From positions 32,106-96,105 of the forward strand of contig JANQKG010000029.1 of NCBI GenBank assembly GCA_028281235.1: a stretch of 64,000 nucleotides of DNA, written 5' to 3'. The position numbers and the translations under genes are program-made. How positions within the stretch are numbered: the stretch's first letter is position 1; each line of letters starts with the position of its first letter. Source of the DNA: Afifellaceae bacterium. GTDB lineage: Bacteria > Pseudomonadota > Alphaproteobacteria > Rhizobiales > Afifellaceae. Below, piece after piece: positions 25,446 through 35,406 of this stretch. The notes beneath the pieces were generated by a model. It saw nothing but the letters and a program-made list of their open reading frames with translations. It did no database searches and was not told the origin of the DNA.

Positions 25446-26969
25446 TTAGCGGGGCCTTATCGCGCGCACGCCGGCGAGGAGGCCGAACGCCAAGATTCCC
25501 GATCCGATCGCAAACCAGCTTCCCGCCGCGGCCAGGCCCGCGGTGCCCGCCCAGGAGATCGACGAGAAGGCTTCGGCGAAAGTGGCGATCCGGGAGGAGG
25601 TTTGCCGGCGTCGGAAATGGCTGCGCTTCGCCTGCTTGCGGAACCAGAGCTGGATGAGGGTGGCGGACGCAGCGGCGAGCATCACGCCGATGATGGTGAC
25701 GAACGCCTCGTAGAGCGAGGTCAGCGCAAGCAGGATGATCAGCGGCGCGACGACCATAACGATGCTGCCGAGAACGGCTTCGACCTTGGCTCTCAGGATG
25801 CGCGCCTGCGGCACGGGCGCCGTCGCCACAAGGTCCGGCGCATCTTCTCCGGAGACGGCAAGCCATGCGAGACCGCCCGCCAACTGTCCGGCGGCCATCA
25901 CCAGGACAGGCACCAGCACGACGATGGCCTCGCCGCCTGTTCCATAGTTGCGCCACAGCAGCAAAGCGGGTGGCAGCAGGTAGAGCACCTGCATCAGCGA
26001 CTGGGAGACCAGCCAGGGATCACGCTTGAGGAGCGCCCATTCCTTACGCCGCAAGATGTGTTGCGGTGTCGTGTCGCGGAATGCGTTGGCGCGCGGCCGC
26101 TGGCGGATGAGGGTGGCGGAGACGCCCGCCGCGGCGGTGGCGTAGCTGGCGAAGCGCCCGGAGAAGGCGAGCGTGGTCGCCGCCAAGAGAACCAGGCTGG
26201 CCATGAGGACGCCGATGAGCGCGGGCACGTCACCCATGATCGCCCGCGCCGGCCACCAGAAGGGGCTGTCCAGGCCGGGCGCGATCGTCTTGAGCGCGTC
26301 GGATTGCAGGGCTGCGAAGCGCGACAGCGTGTTGGTGGAAAGGATAGCCAGCGCCTGCACGCCGATGACGAAGATGGCGCCGACGATCGCCGCGACGATC
26401 TGTGCGACGAGCCGCGTGCGCCGCGCGCCGAGCGTGCGGAAGAGGGCGACCGTCAGCGTCAGCGCGACTGCCGAGGCGGTCAGCCCCATCGCGACAGCCA
26501 CTCCATAAGCGCCGAGCCATCTGAGGCCCCCGGAATAGGCGAGTACATTGATGAAGGGCGCGGCGAGTGGCACCGTCATCACCGTTGTGGAAAGCGCAAT
26601 CGCGGCCACGCGGACGGCGAAGACTTTCCGCGCTGACACCGGCGAGGAGAAGACGAGATCGAGGTCGGCGCGCGCGTAGAAGACGCGCGTCACCATCTCC
26701 ATGGCCTGCGACAAAGTCAGCGAGCCGGAAAGCAGCGCGCATCCGGTCACCAGGATCAGCGTAGCGCGCTCCGGATCGATGCCGGACGGCGCGTAGGGAC
26801 CGATCAGATGATAGGCGAGCGCGTGCATCAGCACCGCGACGATCAGGATGACGCCCGCGACGATCGGAATGCGTCGGCGCTGGCCGCCGGTGACCAGGGT
26901 CTGCCAGTCGCGCCAGGAGAGCTGCAGCTCGTGGCGCGCCAGCCAAAGGAGCGACGCGGGCTGGTTCAT
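25446..26969 (-). CDS. ABC-2 type exporter permease subunit
   Basis: 507 aa, strongly hydrophobic with about 10-12 predicted membrane segments in two halves separated by a cytoplasmic loop (about 290-320, RRKEWALLKRDPWLVSQ). The latter motif occurs in large ABC-2/YwaF-like permeases. The gene overlaps the ATPase gene's stop by 4 bp and is translated with it. Substrate unknown; such pairs export drugs, lipids or peptides. Confidence 0.82.
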   Translation of the reverse strand: MNQPASLLWLARHELQLSWRDWQTLVTGGQRRRIPIVAGVILIVAVLMHALAYHLIGPYAPSGIDPERATLILVTGCALLSGSLTLSQAMEMVTRVFYARADLDLVFSSPVSARKVFAVRVAAIALSTTVMTVPLAAPFINVLAYSGGLRWLGAYGVAVAMGLTASAVALTLTVALFRTLGARRTRLVAQIVAAIVGAIFVIGVQALAILSTNTLSRFAALQSDALKTIAPGLDSPFWWPARAIMGDVPALIGVLMASLVLLAATTLAFSGRFASYATAAAGVSATLIRQRPRANAFRDTTPQHILRRKEWALLKRDPWLVSQSLMQVLYLLPPALLLWRNYGTGGEAIVVLVPVLVMAAGQLAGGLAWLAVSGEDAPDLVATAPVPQARILRAKVEAVLGSIVMVVAPLIILLALTSLYEAFVTIIGVMLAAASATLIQLWFRKQAKRSHFRRRQTSSRIATFAEAFSSISWAGTAGLAAAGSWFAIGSGILAFGLLAGVRAIRPR

Positions 26970-27748
26970 GCGGCGGCAGCCTGTCCGCTCGCTTGCTCAG
27001 CGGTCTCTTCGGCGACCAGATCGAGGAAGATGTCTTCCAGGCTGCTTCCCTCGCCGCCGGCCTGCGCGCGCAGTTCCGCAAGCGTGCCTTCCGCGATAAG
27101 GCGGCCATTGGCGATGACGCCGATGCGCTCCGCCATGCGCTCCGCCACCTCAAGGATATGCGTTGTCATCAGCACCGTGCCGCCGGCGCGTACGCGGGCC
27201 AAGAGCACGTCCTTCACCTGGCGGGCGGAGCCGGCGTCGAGGCCGGTCAGCGGTTCGTCAAGAATGATCAGCCGCGGGTCATGCACCAGCGCACCGGCGA
27301 GCGCTACCTTCTGGCGCATGCCGCGCGAAAAGCTCTCGCAGCGCTCATGGGCGTGCGGGGCGAGGCCCAGCCAATCGATCAGCGCGTCGGCGCTCGCCCG
27401 CGCCTTGCCGGCATCGGTGTTCCAAAGGCCGGCGACGAATTCCAGATATTCGTAGGGCGTCAGCTTGTCGTAGATCATCGGCTCGTCGGAGACCCAGGCG
27501 ACGATCTGCTTCGCGGCGACCTGGTCCAGCCGCGCGTCGATCCCGAAGATGGCGATGTCGCCGGCATCGGGCTGCAGGAGCCCGGCGACCATCCTGAGCG
27601 TGGTCGTCTTGCCGGCGCCGTTCGGCCCGAGCAGCGTATAGAACTCGCCGGCGCGCACCGTGAGGTCGAGCCCGTCGACGGCGGGGCGGTCGAAGCGCTT
27701 TGAGAGGCCGCGCACGTGGAGCGCCGGCGCCGGGTGTGAAGGATTCAT
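26966..27748 (-). CDS. ABC exporter ATP-binding subunit
   Basis: 260 aa. Walker [14 protein letters not shown] (about 39-51), Q-loop near VSDEP, signature [19 protein letters not shown] (a variant FSRGM instead of LSGGQ, common in ABC-2 ATPases), Walker [13 protein letters not shown] and H-loop TTHIL. It partners with the 507-aa permease encoded directly downstream. The start at 27748 (ATG) has no close ribosome site within the divergent 144-bp region to glgC. Confidence 0.9.
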   Translation of the reverse strand: MNPSHPAPALHVRGLSKRFDRPAVDGLDLTVRAGEFYTLLGPNGAGKTTTLRMVAGLLQPDAGDIAIFGIDARLDQVAAKQIVAWVSDEPMIYDKLTPYEYLEFVAGLWNTDAGKARASADALIDWLGLAPHAHERCESFSRGMRQKVALAGALVHDPRLIILDEPLTGLDAGSARQVKDVLLARVRAGGTVLMTTHILEVAERMAERIGVIANGRLIAEGTLAELRAQAGGEGSSLEDIFLDLVAEETAEQASGQAAAA

Positions 27749-27793
27749 GAAACGGGCCTGCCCTTGCGTTCTGGTGGTCTTTCCCGACTGCTT

Positions 27794-27836
27794 AGGGCAG
27801 TGAGGTTTCCGCCGCGTAAACCTCCATGGTTGCCCT
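27794..27836. promoter_or_regulatory. Nested inverted repeats upstream of glgC
   Basis: Outer arms AGGGCA (27794-27799) and TGCCCT (27831-27836) enclose inner arms GAGGTTT (27802-27808) and AAACCTC (27818-27824). They lie in the divergent region between the ABC exporter and glgC, about 57 bp before the glgC start. They could form an operator or a structured leader. Confidence 0.4.
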
Positions 27837-27892
27837 GCCGCCGCCCAACCCCGATAGTGGCTATATTGGCCGTGTTGCGTGGGAGGGGCGTT

Positions 27893-29161
27893 GTGGCGGC
27901 ATCAGAACCAAATGGCAGGCCGTTGGTGCGCGACGCCATGGCCTATGTGCTGGCCGGCGGTCGTGGCAGTCGGCTGATGGAGCTCACTGACAAGCGGGCC
28001 AAGCCGGCCGTCTATTTCGGCGGCAAGTCGCGCATCATCGATTTCGTCTTGTCGAATGCGCTCAATTCCGGCATCCGCCGCATTTCCGTGGCGACCCAAT
28101 ACAAGGCCCACAGCCTCATCCGCCATATGCAGCGCGGCTGGAACTTCTTTCGGCCTGAGCGCAACGAGAGCTTCGATATCCTGCCCGCCAGCCAGCGCGT
28201 GTCGGAGACCATGTGGTACGCCGGCACGGCCGATGCGGTCTTTCAGAATATCGACATCATCCAGAGCTACGCGCCGGCCTATGTGATCGTGCTTGCCGGC
28301 GATCACATCTACAAGATGGACTACGAGCCCATGCTGCGGCAGCACGTGGACTCAGGCGCTGACGTCACGGTGGGATGCTTTGCGGTTCCGCGGCCGGAGG
28401 CGTCGGCCTTTGGCGTCATGGCGATCGATGAGACCGATACGATCGTATCGTTCCTTGAAAAGCCGCAGGACCCGCCCGGCATGCCGGGCAAGCCGGACAA
28501 GGCGCTCGCCAGCATGGGCATCTATGTCTTCGAGACGCAGTTCCTGTTCGACCAGCTCAGGCGCGATGCCGCCGATCCGAATTCAAACCACGATTTCGGC
28601 AAGGACATCATTCCCTATCTGGTGAAGAACGGAAAAGCGGTGGCGCATCAGTTCGAGACGTCGTGCGTGCGCACCAGCGACGGAGCGGAGGCCTATTGGC
28701 GCGACGTGGGCACGATCGACGCCTATTGGGAGGCCAATGTCGATCTCACCGCGCCCGTTCCCGGTCTCGACCTTTACGACAGGAGCTGGCCGATCTGGAC
28801 CTATGCGGAGATCACGCCGCCGGCCAAGTTCGTGTTCAACGACGAGGGCCGCAGAGGGCAGGCGGTGGACTCGCTGGTGTCGGGCGGCTGCATCATTTCC
28901 GGCGCCAGCCTACGCCGCTCGTTTCTGTTCACCGGCGTTCATGTGCATTCGTTCGCCGAGGTTGAGAACGCGGTGATCATGCCCTATGTCGACGTGGCGC
29001 GAAGCGCCCGGCTGAAGAACGTCGTCATCGATCGCGGCGTGAAGATTCCGGAGGGCCTGGTCGTTGGGGAGGATCCAGAGCGCGATGCCCAGCGCTTCCG
29101 TCGGACGGAGCGCGGTGTCTGTCTCATCACTCAGCCCATGATCGACCGGCTGGCGCTCTGA
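27893..29161 (+). CDS. glgC: Glucose-1-phosphate adenylyltransferase
   Basis: Makes ADP-glucose from ATP and glucose-1-phosphate, the committed step of bacterial glycogen synthesis. In 422 aa: [23 protein letters not shown] (substrate/allosteric glycine-rich loop), [28 protein letters not shown], the catalytic Asp in [35 protein letters not shown], and a left-handed beta-helix C-terminal domain. The GTG at 27893 was chosen because GGAGG lies six bases upstream and the resulting length is the family norm; the longer frame from 27764 runs through the divergent promoter region. glgA follows after 17 bp. Confidence 0.95.
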   Translation: MAASEPNGRPLVRDAMAYVLAGGRGSRLMELTDKRAKPAVYFGGKSRIIDFVLSNALNSGIRRISVATQYKAHSLIRHMQRGWNFFRPERNESFDILPASQRVSETMWYAGTADAVFQNIDIIQSYAPAYVIVLAGDHIYKMDYEPMLRQHVDSGADVTVGCFAVPRPEASAFGVMAIDETDTIVSFLEKPQDPPGMPGKPDKALASMGIYVFETQFLFDQLRRDAADPNSNHDFGKDIIPYLVKNGKAVAHQFETSCVRTSDGAEAYWRDVGTIDAYWEANVDLTAPVPGLDLYDRSWPIWTYAEITPPAKFVFNDEGRRGQAVDSLVSGGCIISGASLRRSFLFTGVHVHSFAEVENAVIMPYVDVARSARLKNVVIDRGVKIPEGLVVGEDPERDAQRFRRTERGVCLITQPMIDRLAL

Positions 29162-29178
29162 AACGGAAGCCACGCGCC

Positions 29179-30630
29179 TTGCGCGTTCTCTCCGTTGCGT
29201 CGGAGGTTTTTCCGCTCGTCAAGACGGGTGGGCTCGCCGATGTGGCGGGCGCGCTGCCGGGCGCGCTGGCGCAGCGCGGCGTAACCGTGCGCACGCTTCT
29301 TCCGGGCTATCCGATTGTGCTGGAGAAGCTTGACGCGCCAAAGACGCTTCGTCGCATCAGCGGGCTCTTCGGCGGCGACGCGCGGCTCCTTGGCGCGGAT
29401 GTCGATGGTCTCGACGTGCTGGTGCTCGACGCGCGCCATCTCTACGAGCGGCCGGGCAATCCCTATATCGATAGCCTCGGGCTGGACTGGCCGGACAACG
29501 CGCAGCGGTTTGCGGCGCTGTCGAAGGTTGCCGCCGATATCGGGCTCGGGCTTTTGCCGCGCTACCGGCCGCACGTCGTGCACGCGCATGATTGGCAGGC
29601 CGGTCTGGCGCCCGCTTACCTCGCCTATGCAGGCAGAAGACGGCCGGGCACCATCATGACCGTGCACAATCTTGCCTTTCAGGGGCGTTTTCCCGCCGAG
29701 CTGCTTGGCCCGCTCGGGCTTCCTCAGAAAGCGCTGTCCATGGACGGCGTGGAATATTTCGGCGGTATCGGGTTTCTCAAAGCGGGGCTGCGCCTCGCTG
29801 ACCGCATCACCACTGTGTCGCCGACCTATGCGGCGGAGATTTCCACCGTGGAAGGCGGCATGGGGCTTGGCGGTTTGATCGGCGGTCGCGCCGATTTGCT
29901 CTCTGGCATTCTGAACGGCATTGACGAGGCGGTATGGGATCCCGCTGCCGATCCGCATCTCAAGGCCAGGCGCCGTGGCAACGGCCTGGCTTGGCGGGCG
30001 CGCAACAAGGCGGCGCTGAAGGAGCGGCTAGGTCTGACCACGCCGTCGGAGAATCTGCTGTTCGGCGTGATCAGTCGTCTCAGCGAACAGAAGGGGCTTG
30101 ATCTGTTGCTCGCCGCGCTGCCGCGGCTGAAGGCGCTTGGCGCCGACTTGGTGGTGCTTGGTTCCGGCGATGCCGCGCTGGAGCGCGCATTCCTTGCGGA
30201 GGCGAGCAAAGATCCGGGGCGGATCGGTGTGTTCATCGGATACGACGAGCCGCTGGCGCATCTCGTCCAGGGCGGAACCGATGCTCTGCTCGTGCCGTCG
30301 CGCTTTGAGCCCTGCGGCCTGACGCAGCTTTGTGCCATGCGTTACGGATCGGTGCCGGTTGTCGCGCGCGTCGGCGGACTGGCCGACACGATCATCGATG
30401 CCAACGAGATGGCGATTGCCGCGGGCGTCGCCACCGGCATCCAGTTTGCGCCGGTGGCGCGGGAGCCGCTGGAGCATGCGCTGGTGCGTGCCGCTCGATT
30501 GTGGCGGCAGCCCAAGGTCTGGCGAAGAATGCAGGCCAACGGGTTGGCGACCAATGTCGGATGGGGCGCCCCGGCGGCCCATTACGCCGCACTCTATAAG
30601 GAGATTGCTCCGACCGATAAGACGGCGTGA
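29179..30630 (+). CDS. glgA: Glycogen synthase (ADP-glucose)
   Basis: GT5 glycosyltransferase adding ADP-glucose to alpha-1,4-glucan. In 483 aa: the N-terminal [11 protein letters not shown]-glucose motif, [52 protein letters not shown] and the C-terminal catalytic loop [18 protein letters not shown]. Start is TTG at 29179, with GGAAG about nine bases upstream. glgB, glgX and glgP are not present here, which is unlike the compact glg operons of many rhizobia. Confidence 0.95.
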   Translation: MRVLSVASEVFPLVKTGGLADVAGALPGALAQRGVTVRTLLPGYPIVLEKLDAPKTLRRISGLFGGDARLLGADVDGLDVLVLDARHLYERPGNPYIDSLGLDWPDNAQRFAALSKVAADIGLGLLPRYRPHVVHAHDWQAGLAPAYLAYAGRRRPGTIMTVHNLAFQGRFPAELLGPLGLPQKALSMDGVEYFGGIGFLKAGLRLADRITTVSPTYAAEISTVEGGMGLGGLIGGRADLLSGILNGIDEAVWDPAADPHLKARRRGNGLAWRARNKAALKERLGLTTPSENLLFGVISRLSEQKGLDLLLAALPRLKALGADLVVLGSGDAALERAFLAEASKDPGRIGVFIGYDEPLAHLVQGGTDALLVPSRFEPCGLTQLCAMRYGSVPVVARVGGLADTIIDANEMAIAAGVATGIQFAPVAREPLEHALVRAARLWRQPKVWRRMQANGLATNVGWGAPAAHYAALYKEIAPTDKTA

Positions 30631-30635
30631 GCGGC

Positions 30636-31568
30636 CTATACCCGCTTGGAAAGCTCAGAGATCGCGCTGGCCATGCGGATTGCCACTGCGTGTTCGGAAC
30701 AATGGCGCTCCCACCAATCGAGCGTGCGCTGCTGCCGCTCTGCCAGCGCATCGGGATCCGCCAGGAGGTTCTGAATCGTCCTACGGGCGGAGCGCCAGTC
30801 GCGGATGACTACAATTGGGCTCCCGACATAGAAATCCAACTCGGGTAGCGGCTCGCTTACGACGATGGCGCCGGCACGCATGGCCTCAAAATGACGGAAG
30901 GTCTCCGGCGTGTAGTAGCCGGAAGGACACAGCGCCACGCGGCTGCTCGTCAGGATCTCGGCATATTTGTCGCCGGGCAATCCATCGCGAAATCGCTCTG
31001 TGAAAGGGATGTAGGAATTGCCGACGAACTTTAAGTGCTCCCCCAGGGGGTGGAAGGGGGCGAGCAGCCGGTACGGCAACAAGATCGGACAGTAGTGCGG
31101 ATTGGCGACAACGCGGAACAGCTTCCGCCGGTTCTTTCGCAGTGCTCCGGAGAAGAACACGTCGTAGCGGCGTTCGCGCATTGGGAGCGGGGGCAGGTAG
31201 GGCGTTGAGACGACATAGCCCAGAGGCAGCGAGAACAGATTTGGTAGGAGACGCTCTGACGGCAGATAGTTTTTGAAGACGGCGAGCGTGCGTCCGCATA
31301 GCTCGTGGGGCACGCCTGACAGCTCGTCGGAGATTTGAATGATCACCGTGTTTCGCGGATCGCAATCGCTGATTTGGAGGTAGTCGGTGCTCCGGCCTGA
31401 GAAGATGATGAATTGATAGTCGAAGAAGTTCTGGCCCATTTCGAGCGCGAGGTTGCGGAAAATGCCGGCCAAGTAGCTGGCCTCACACATCTCGCCGAAA
31501 GGCCGCACGTCTCGCTGAAACGTCACGTTGGGTTGGTCGATCTCCGCTACACGAATGGAGTCGGCCAT
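30636..31568 (-). CDS. Exostosin-family glycosyltransferase-like protein
   Basis: 310 aa. The C-terminal half has the exostosin/GT47-like block RVALCPSGYYTPETFRHFEAMRAGAIVVSEPLPELDFYVGSPIVVI, also seen in GT-B glycosyltransferases where Glu-x7-Glu contacts the nucleotide-sugar. There is no signal peptide or membrane segment. The acceptor and donor are unknown; single genes of this type occur near capsule or LPS genes. The start at 31568 (MADSIRVAE) was preferred to 31634 since the extra 22 basic residues are not convincing; the ribosome site is weak for both. Convergent with glgA. Confidence 0.68.
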   Translation of the reverse strand: MADSIRVAEIDQPNVTFQRDVRPFGEMCEASYLAGIFRNLALEMGQNFFDYQFIIFSGRSTDYLQISDCDPRNTVIIQISDELSGVPHELCGRTLAVFKNYLPSERLLPNLFSLPLGYVVSTPYLPPLPMRERRYDVFFSGALRKNRRKLFRVVANPHYCPILLPYRLLAPFHPLGEHLKFVGNSYIPFTERFRDGLPGDKYAEILTSSRVALCPSGYYTPETFRHFEAMRAGAIVVSEPLPELDFYVGSPIVVIRDWRSARRTIQNLLADPDALAERQQRTLDWWERHCSEHAVAIRMASAISELSKRV

Positions 31569-31708
31569 GGGGCGGGTTCCGCTCTTCCTGCCTTTGTTCC
31601 GGCGGTGGCTGGGCCGGCCTACGGACGCCTGCAACGCCGGCCGATTTCGATGCCCAGCCGCTCCTACAATTGCCGTTCAGCGAAGCCGCAGCATTCAGGT
31701 TGCGGATA

Positions 31709-31783
31709 TGGTGGGCGGTACTGGGATTGAACCAGTGACCCCACGCGTGTGAAGCGTGTGCTCTCCCGCTGAGCTAACCGCCC
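31709..31783 (-). tRNA. tRNA-Val (CAC)
   Basis: Complete cloverleaf on the minus strand: acceptor GGGCGGT pairing ACCGCCC, D-arm GCTCAGCGGGAGAGC, anticodon stem CACGC/GCGTG with loop TTCACAC and anticodon CAC (31749-31751), T-arm CTGGTTCAATCCCAG and an encoded CCA end (31709-31711). It reads GUG valine codons, frequent in this GC-rich genome. Confidence 0.97.
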
Positions 31784-31821
31784 GCCGGCTCCCGGTCTAA
31801 TAGGAGCCGCGGGAGGCGAAA

Positions 31822-32538
31822 TCAAGAACCGGGCGCCGGCACTGCCGTGGCCCCGGCCATGGCTGCGTTGGCCAGTAGCCTCTTAGCGGCATCCATCGTC
31901 AGTTCGTCGAAATGGTCGATGAGGAGGTCTGCGCCAAGCTTCGCCATCGGCACATCGGTATAGCCGAAGTTCACGCCGACAAAGGCGACGCCGACATTCC
32001 GCGCCGCGTCGCGGTCGGTGCGGGAATCGCCCACCATCAAGGTCTGGGCCGGCGTGCCGGATGCAGCGGCAATCGTGCCGCCGAGATGTGTCGGATCGGG
32101 CTTGGGTGCTGCGAACGTATCGCCGCCGCATATGGCCGCGAAGCAGCCGCTCACGCCGATCGCCTGCAGGAGCAGCTTGGAGAGGTGCTCCTTCTTGTTG
32201 GTGCAGACGGCAAACCGCCATCCAGCCTCGGCAAAGCGGTCAAGGAGCGCCTCCGTCCCCGGGTAGAGCCTGGAATGCCGGCAGATATTTGCTTCGTAAT
32301 GCGCCAGGAAGTCGTCGTTTATGGCGTCCAACGCCTGGTCGGAGAGCGTCACGTCACGGCGCGACAGTGCTTGCTTGATCATGTGGCGCGCGCCATGGCC
32401 GATCGTGTCACGGAGCGATGCGTCGGCCATGGGCTTAAAGCCGTGGCGCGGCAGCACGGCGTCGAGCGTTGCCAGGAGATCGGGAGCGGTGTCGACGAGT
32501 GTGCCGTCGAGATCGAAGACGAGGAGCGGTGCGTTCAT
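31822..32538 (-). CDS. gph: Phosphoglycolate phosphatase
   Basis: HAD-superfamily hydrolase that removes the phosphate from 2-phosphoglycolate, a product of DNA-end repair and, in some bacteria, photorespiration. In 238 aa: motif I FDLDGTLVDTAPD (nucleophile Asp), the helical cap, motif II VCTNK, motif III Lys in APKPDPTHL and motif IV MVGDSRTDRDAA. Start 32538 (MNAPLLVFDLDGT) places the HAD strand at the N terminus; 32574 would add 12 residues. It is divergent from rpiA. Confidence 0.9.
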   Translation of the reverse strand: MNAPLLVFDLDGTLVDTAPDLLATLDAVLPRHGFKPMADASLRDTIGHGARHMIKQALSRRDVTLSDQALDAINDDFLAHYEANICRHSRLYPGTEALLDRFAEAGWRFAVCTNKKEHLSKLLLQAIGVSGCFAAICGGDTFAAPKPDPTHLGGTIAAASGTPAQTLMVGDSRTDRDAARNVGVAFVGVNFGYTDVPMAKLGADLLIDHFDELTMDAAKRLLANAAMAGATAVPAPGS

Positions 32539-32652
32539 TCGACCGCGATTATCGCCCGGTGGCGGGCTTAGCAAGCCGGTATTGGTGCCTCTTGGTGCAG
32601 CGAAGAGCGCATGCTAAGGCGCGCCCGGCATCGTCAAAGCGGTGTGGGAGAC

Positions 32653-33342
32653 ATGTCGGATTATCTGAAACGCCGCGCCGCTGAAGCCGCGCTTGCCTAT
32701 GTGGAGGACGGTATGCGCCTGGGGCTGGGCAGCGGCTCCACGGCGGCGCATTTCGTCAGCCTGCTTGGGCAGCGCGTGTCGTCCGGGCTGAACGTGGTGG
32801 GCGTGGCGACCTCTGAGGCCACGGCTGAGCTGGCGCGCGAGGCCGGTGTCCCGCTGACCACGCTGGCGGAGACGCCGGAGCTTGATCTCGACGTGGACGG
32901 CGCCGACGAGATCGGGCCCGAATTGGCGCTCATCAAGGGCGGCGGCGGGGCGCTTCTGCGCGAGAAGATCGTGGCATGCGCGTCGAAGCGCATGATCGTG
33001 ATCGCCGATGCCAGCAAGAGCGTGGAGACGCTCGGCGCCTTTCCTCTGCCGATTGAGGTGGTTGCATACGGCAAGAACGCAACCGCGGCAGCGATCGAGC
33101 AAACGGCAGCGGAACTGGGGCTCAGCGCCACGCTTCAAGAGCGGCAGGCCGGCGCCGGCGCGTTTGTGACGGAGAACGGGAATCCCATCCTCGATGCCTC
33201 TTTTGGCCGCATTCCGGACCCAAAGACGCTGTCCGACAGGCTTGCAAACATCCCCGGCGTCGTGGAACACGGCCTTTTCCTTGGCCTTGCGGACTTGGCG
33301 CTTGTCGCCTCGCCGCAGGGCGTTACAGAAATCGAAGCATGA
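32653..33342 (+). CDS. rpiA: Ribose-5-phosphate isomerase A
   Basis: Interconverts ribose-5-phosphate and ribulose-5-phosphate in the pentose phosphate pathway. In 229 aa: [11 protein letters not shown] (phosphate-binding loop), TSEATAELA, the catalytic [10 protein letters not shown] (Asp/Glu), [15 protein letters not shown] (catalytic Glu/Lys) and the C-terminal [19 protein letters not shown]. The start (ATG 32653) has GGAG only two bases upstream, closer than ideal; the frame is certain, the exact start less so. Confidence 0.95.
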   Translation: MSDYLKRRAAEAALAYVEDGMRLGLGSGSTAAHFVSLLGQRVSSGLNVVGVATSEATAELAREAGVPLTTLAETPELDLDVDGADEIGPELALIKGGGGALLREKIVACASKRMIVIADASKSVETLGAFPLPIEVVAYGKNATAAAIEQTAAELGLSATLQERQAGAGAFVTENGNPILDASFGRIPDPKTLSDRLANIPGVVEHGLFLGLADLALVASPQGVTEIEA

Positions 33343-33388
33343 TCGGTATCAATGAATGCTGGCGGCGTGGCCGCCCACGGAGGATCTC

Positions 33389-33982
33389 ATGAAACGTTTG
33401 CTTGCCGCGCCTCTCGTCCTGGCGGCAGTGATCTTCAGCGCGCCTGCTTATGCGCAGGACGCATCTGACGAGGCAACGGCGCTGCGCGAAATCATCCAGA
33501 ACGAGCTGCCGCCCAGAACCAAGGAGCTGGCTGATCGGCTCGTGCAGATCACCGGAACGGCGCGGTTGTTCGACACGCTGTTGCCGAATATCGCCGACGA
33601 AGCGAAGAACAGCTTCATTCGCGCCAATCCGCAAATGCAGCTCGGCATCATCGCGGTGGTCGACCAGGTGGCCGTGGAGTTGGTCTCACGCCGTCCGGAG
33701 CTTGATCGCTATCTTGCGCGCGTCTGGGCGTCGGGGTTCACCGACGACGAGATGCAGGTGTTGATCGAGTTCTACAGCAGCGAGACCGGCCAGAAGTTCG
33801 CGCAGACGCACGGCCAGTTGTTGGCCGTGCAGACGGCCGCAGCTGAGGAATGGGCAAAGTCCGTGGCGGCCGACCTCGATCAGCGCGTCCGCGAGGAGCT
33901 GCGCACGGCAGCTGAGGCCGACCAGCGGGCGTTGGAAGGCGACGTTGCCGGTCCGGCGCAGGAAGAAGCGCCGCAGCAATAG
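33389..33982 (+). CDS. Exported DUF2059 protein
   Basis: 197 aa. Signal peptide 1-22 (cleavage at AYA-QD). The DUF2059 region is GFTDDEMQVLIEFYSSETGQKFAQTHGQLL, the conserved core of this family of periplasmic helical proteins. Function not established. GGAGG lies five bases before the ATG. It sits between rpiA and gor, its usual place in Rhizobiales, and is probably co-transcribed with them. Confidence 0.85.
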   Translation: MKRLLAAPLVLAAVIFSAPAYAQDASDEATALREIIQNELPPRTKELADRLVQITGTARLFDTLLPNIADEAKNSFIRANPQMQLGIIAVVDQVAVELVSRRPELDRYLARVWASGFTDDEMQVLIEFYSSETGQKFAQTHGQLLAVQTAAAEEWAKSVAADLDQRVREELRTAAEADQRALEGDVAGPAQEEAPQQ

Positions 33983-33999
33983 CTCCGTAACAACACGCC

Positions 34000-35391
34000 G
34001 TGGCCTACGATTACGACCTTTTCGTCATCGGCGCCGGATCGGGCGGCGTGCGCGCCGCACGGCGCGCGGCGGAGGCGGGCGCCCGCGTCGCCATTGCGGA
34101 ATCGGATCGCGTGGGCGGGACATGCGTGATCCGCGGCTGCATCCCCAAGAAGCTCCTGGTCTATGCCTCGCATTTCCACGAAGAGTTCGAGGACAGCGCG
34201 GCGTATGGGTGGACGATCGGCCCGGCAGCTTTCGACTGGCCGACGCTGATCGCCAACAAGGACAAGGAGATCGCGCGGCTGGAGGGCCTTTATCGGGCCA
34301 ATCTAGAGAAGGCCGGGGTTGAGCTGCTTGAAACGCGCGCGTCGCTTGAGGGGCCGCATCGGGTGAAGCTCGACGGGCCGAGGCGGACGGTCACCGCCGA
34401 GCGCATTCTCGTCGCAACGGGCGGCCGGCCGAACCCGCACCGGGCGCTGCGCGGTCATGAGCATTGCATCACCTCAAACGAGGCATTCCATCTGCCGAGC
34501 CTGCCCAAGCGCGTGCTGATTGAGGGCGGCGGCTACATCGCCATTGAGTTCGCAGGCATCTTCCACGGGCTCGGGGTTGAGACCACGATCGTCTATCGCG
34601 GCCGCGAGGTGCTGTCGCGCTTCGATATGGATCTGCGGCGGCTCCTGCATGCGGAAGCGACCAACAAGGGCATCCGCATCCTGTGCCAGCAGATCATCAC
34701 GCAGGTCGAGAAGCGACCTGACGGTGGGCTGAGCGCGCAGCTTTCCGGCGGCGGGGTCGAAGAGGCGGACCAGATCCTGCTGGCCGTCGGCCGCCAGCCA
34801 AACGTTGAGGGCCTGGGGCTGGAGACGGTGGGGATTGAGCTGACCAAGACCCACGCCATCCCCGTCGACGAATATTCGCAGACGAGCGTCGACCACATCT
34901 GGGCGATCGGCGATGTGACCGACCGCATTCAGCTCACGCCTGTCGCGATTCATGAAGCGATGTGCTTCGTCGACACTGTCTTTCACGGTCGACCGACGAA
35001 GCCCGACTATGGCAGCGTGGCGACGGCGGTGTTTTCACAGCCGGAGATCGGAACCGTCGGCCTGACGGAAGATGCAGCCCGCAGCCGCCACGCCAATCTC
35101 GACATCTACAAGACGGCGTTCCGCCCCTTGAAGGGGACGCTTACGGGGCGCTCCGATCGGATGCTGATGAAGCTCGTGGTCGACGCGGATTCCGATTGCG
35201 TGCTCGGCGCGCATGTGCTGGGCCCCGGCGCAGGCGAGATGGCGCAGCTTCTGGCGATCCCCATCAAGATGCACGCGACCAAGGCGGATTTCGACGCGAC
35301 CATGGCGGTGCACCCGACGGCCAGCGAGGAGCTGGTGACGTTTTCAGCGCCGACGGAGCGCATTCGCGGCGGCGAGACGGTCGCAGCGTAA
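34000..35391 (+). CDS. gor: Glutathione-disulfide reductase
   Basis: FAD-dependent reductase of GSSG with NADPH. In 463 aa: FAD motif VIGAGSGGVRAARRAAEAG, redox-active disulfide GGTCVIRGCIPKK, NADPH domain GGGYIAIEFAGIFHGLG, the Arg pair of NADPH specificity (YRGREVLSRFD), FAD-binding WAIGDVTDRIQLTPVA and the dimer-interface catalytic HPTASEE. It starts with GTG at 34000, 17 bp after the DUF2059 gene. Convergent with an MFS gene. Confidence 0.95.
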   Translation: MAYDYDLFVIGAGSGGVRAARRAAEAGARVAIAESDRVGGTCVIRGCIPKKLLVYASHFHEEFEDSAAYGWTIGPAAFDWPTLIANKDKEIARLEGLYRANLEKAGVELLETRASLEGPHRVKLDGPRRTVTAERILVATGGRPNPHRALRGHEHCITSNEAFHLPSLPKRVLIEGGGYIAIEFAGIFHGLGVETTIVYRGREVLSRFDMDLRRLLHAEATNKGIRILCQQIITQVEKRPDGGLSAQLSGGGVEEADQILLAVGRQPNVEGLGLETVGIELTKTHAIPVDEYSQTSVDHIWAIGDVTDRIQLTPVAIHEAMCFVDTVFHGRPTKPDYGSVATAVFSQPEIGTVGLTEDAARSRHANLDIYKTAFRPLKGTLTGRSDRMLMKLVVDADSDCVLGAHVLGPGAGEMAQLLAIPIKMHATKADFDATMAVHPTASEELVTFSAPTERIRGGETVAA

Positions 35392-35406
35392 CTGTCGCCG
35401 TCACGT

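Noticed and set aside
25326..26636. Long plus-strand frame (436 aa) opposite the ABC-2 permease gene
   Set aside because: It is antisense to a convincing membrane-protein gene and consists of Gly/Arg/His/Asp-rich low-complexity text without domains; such shadows are common at high GC.
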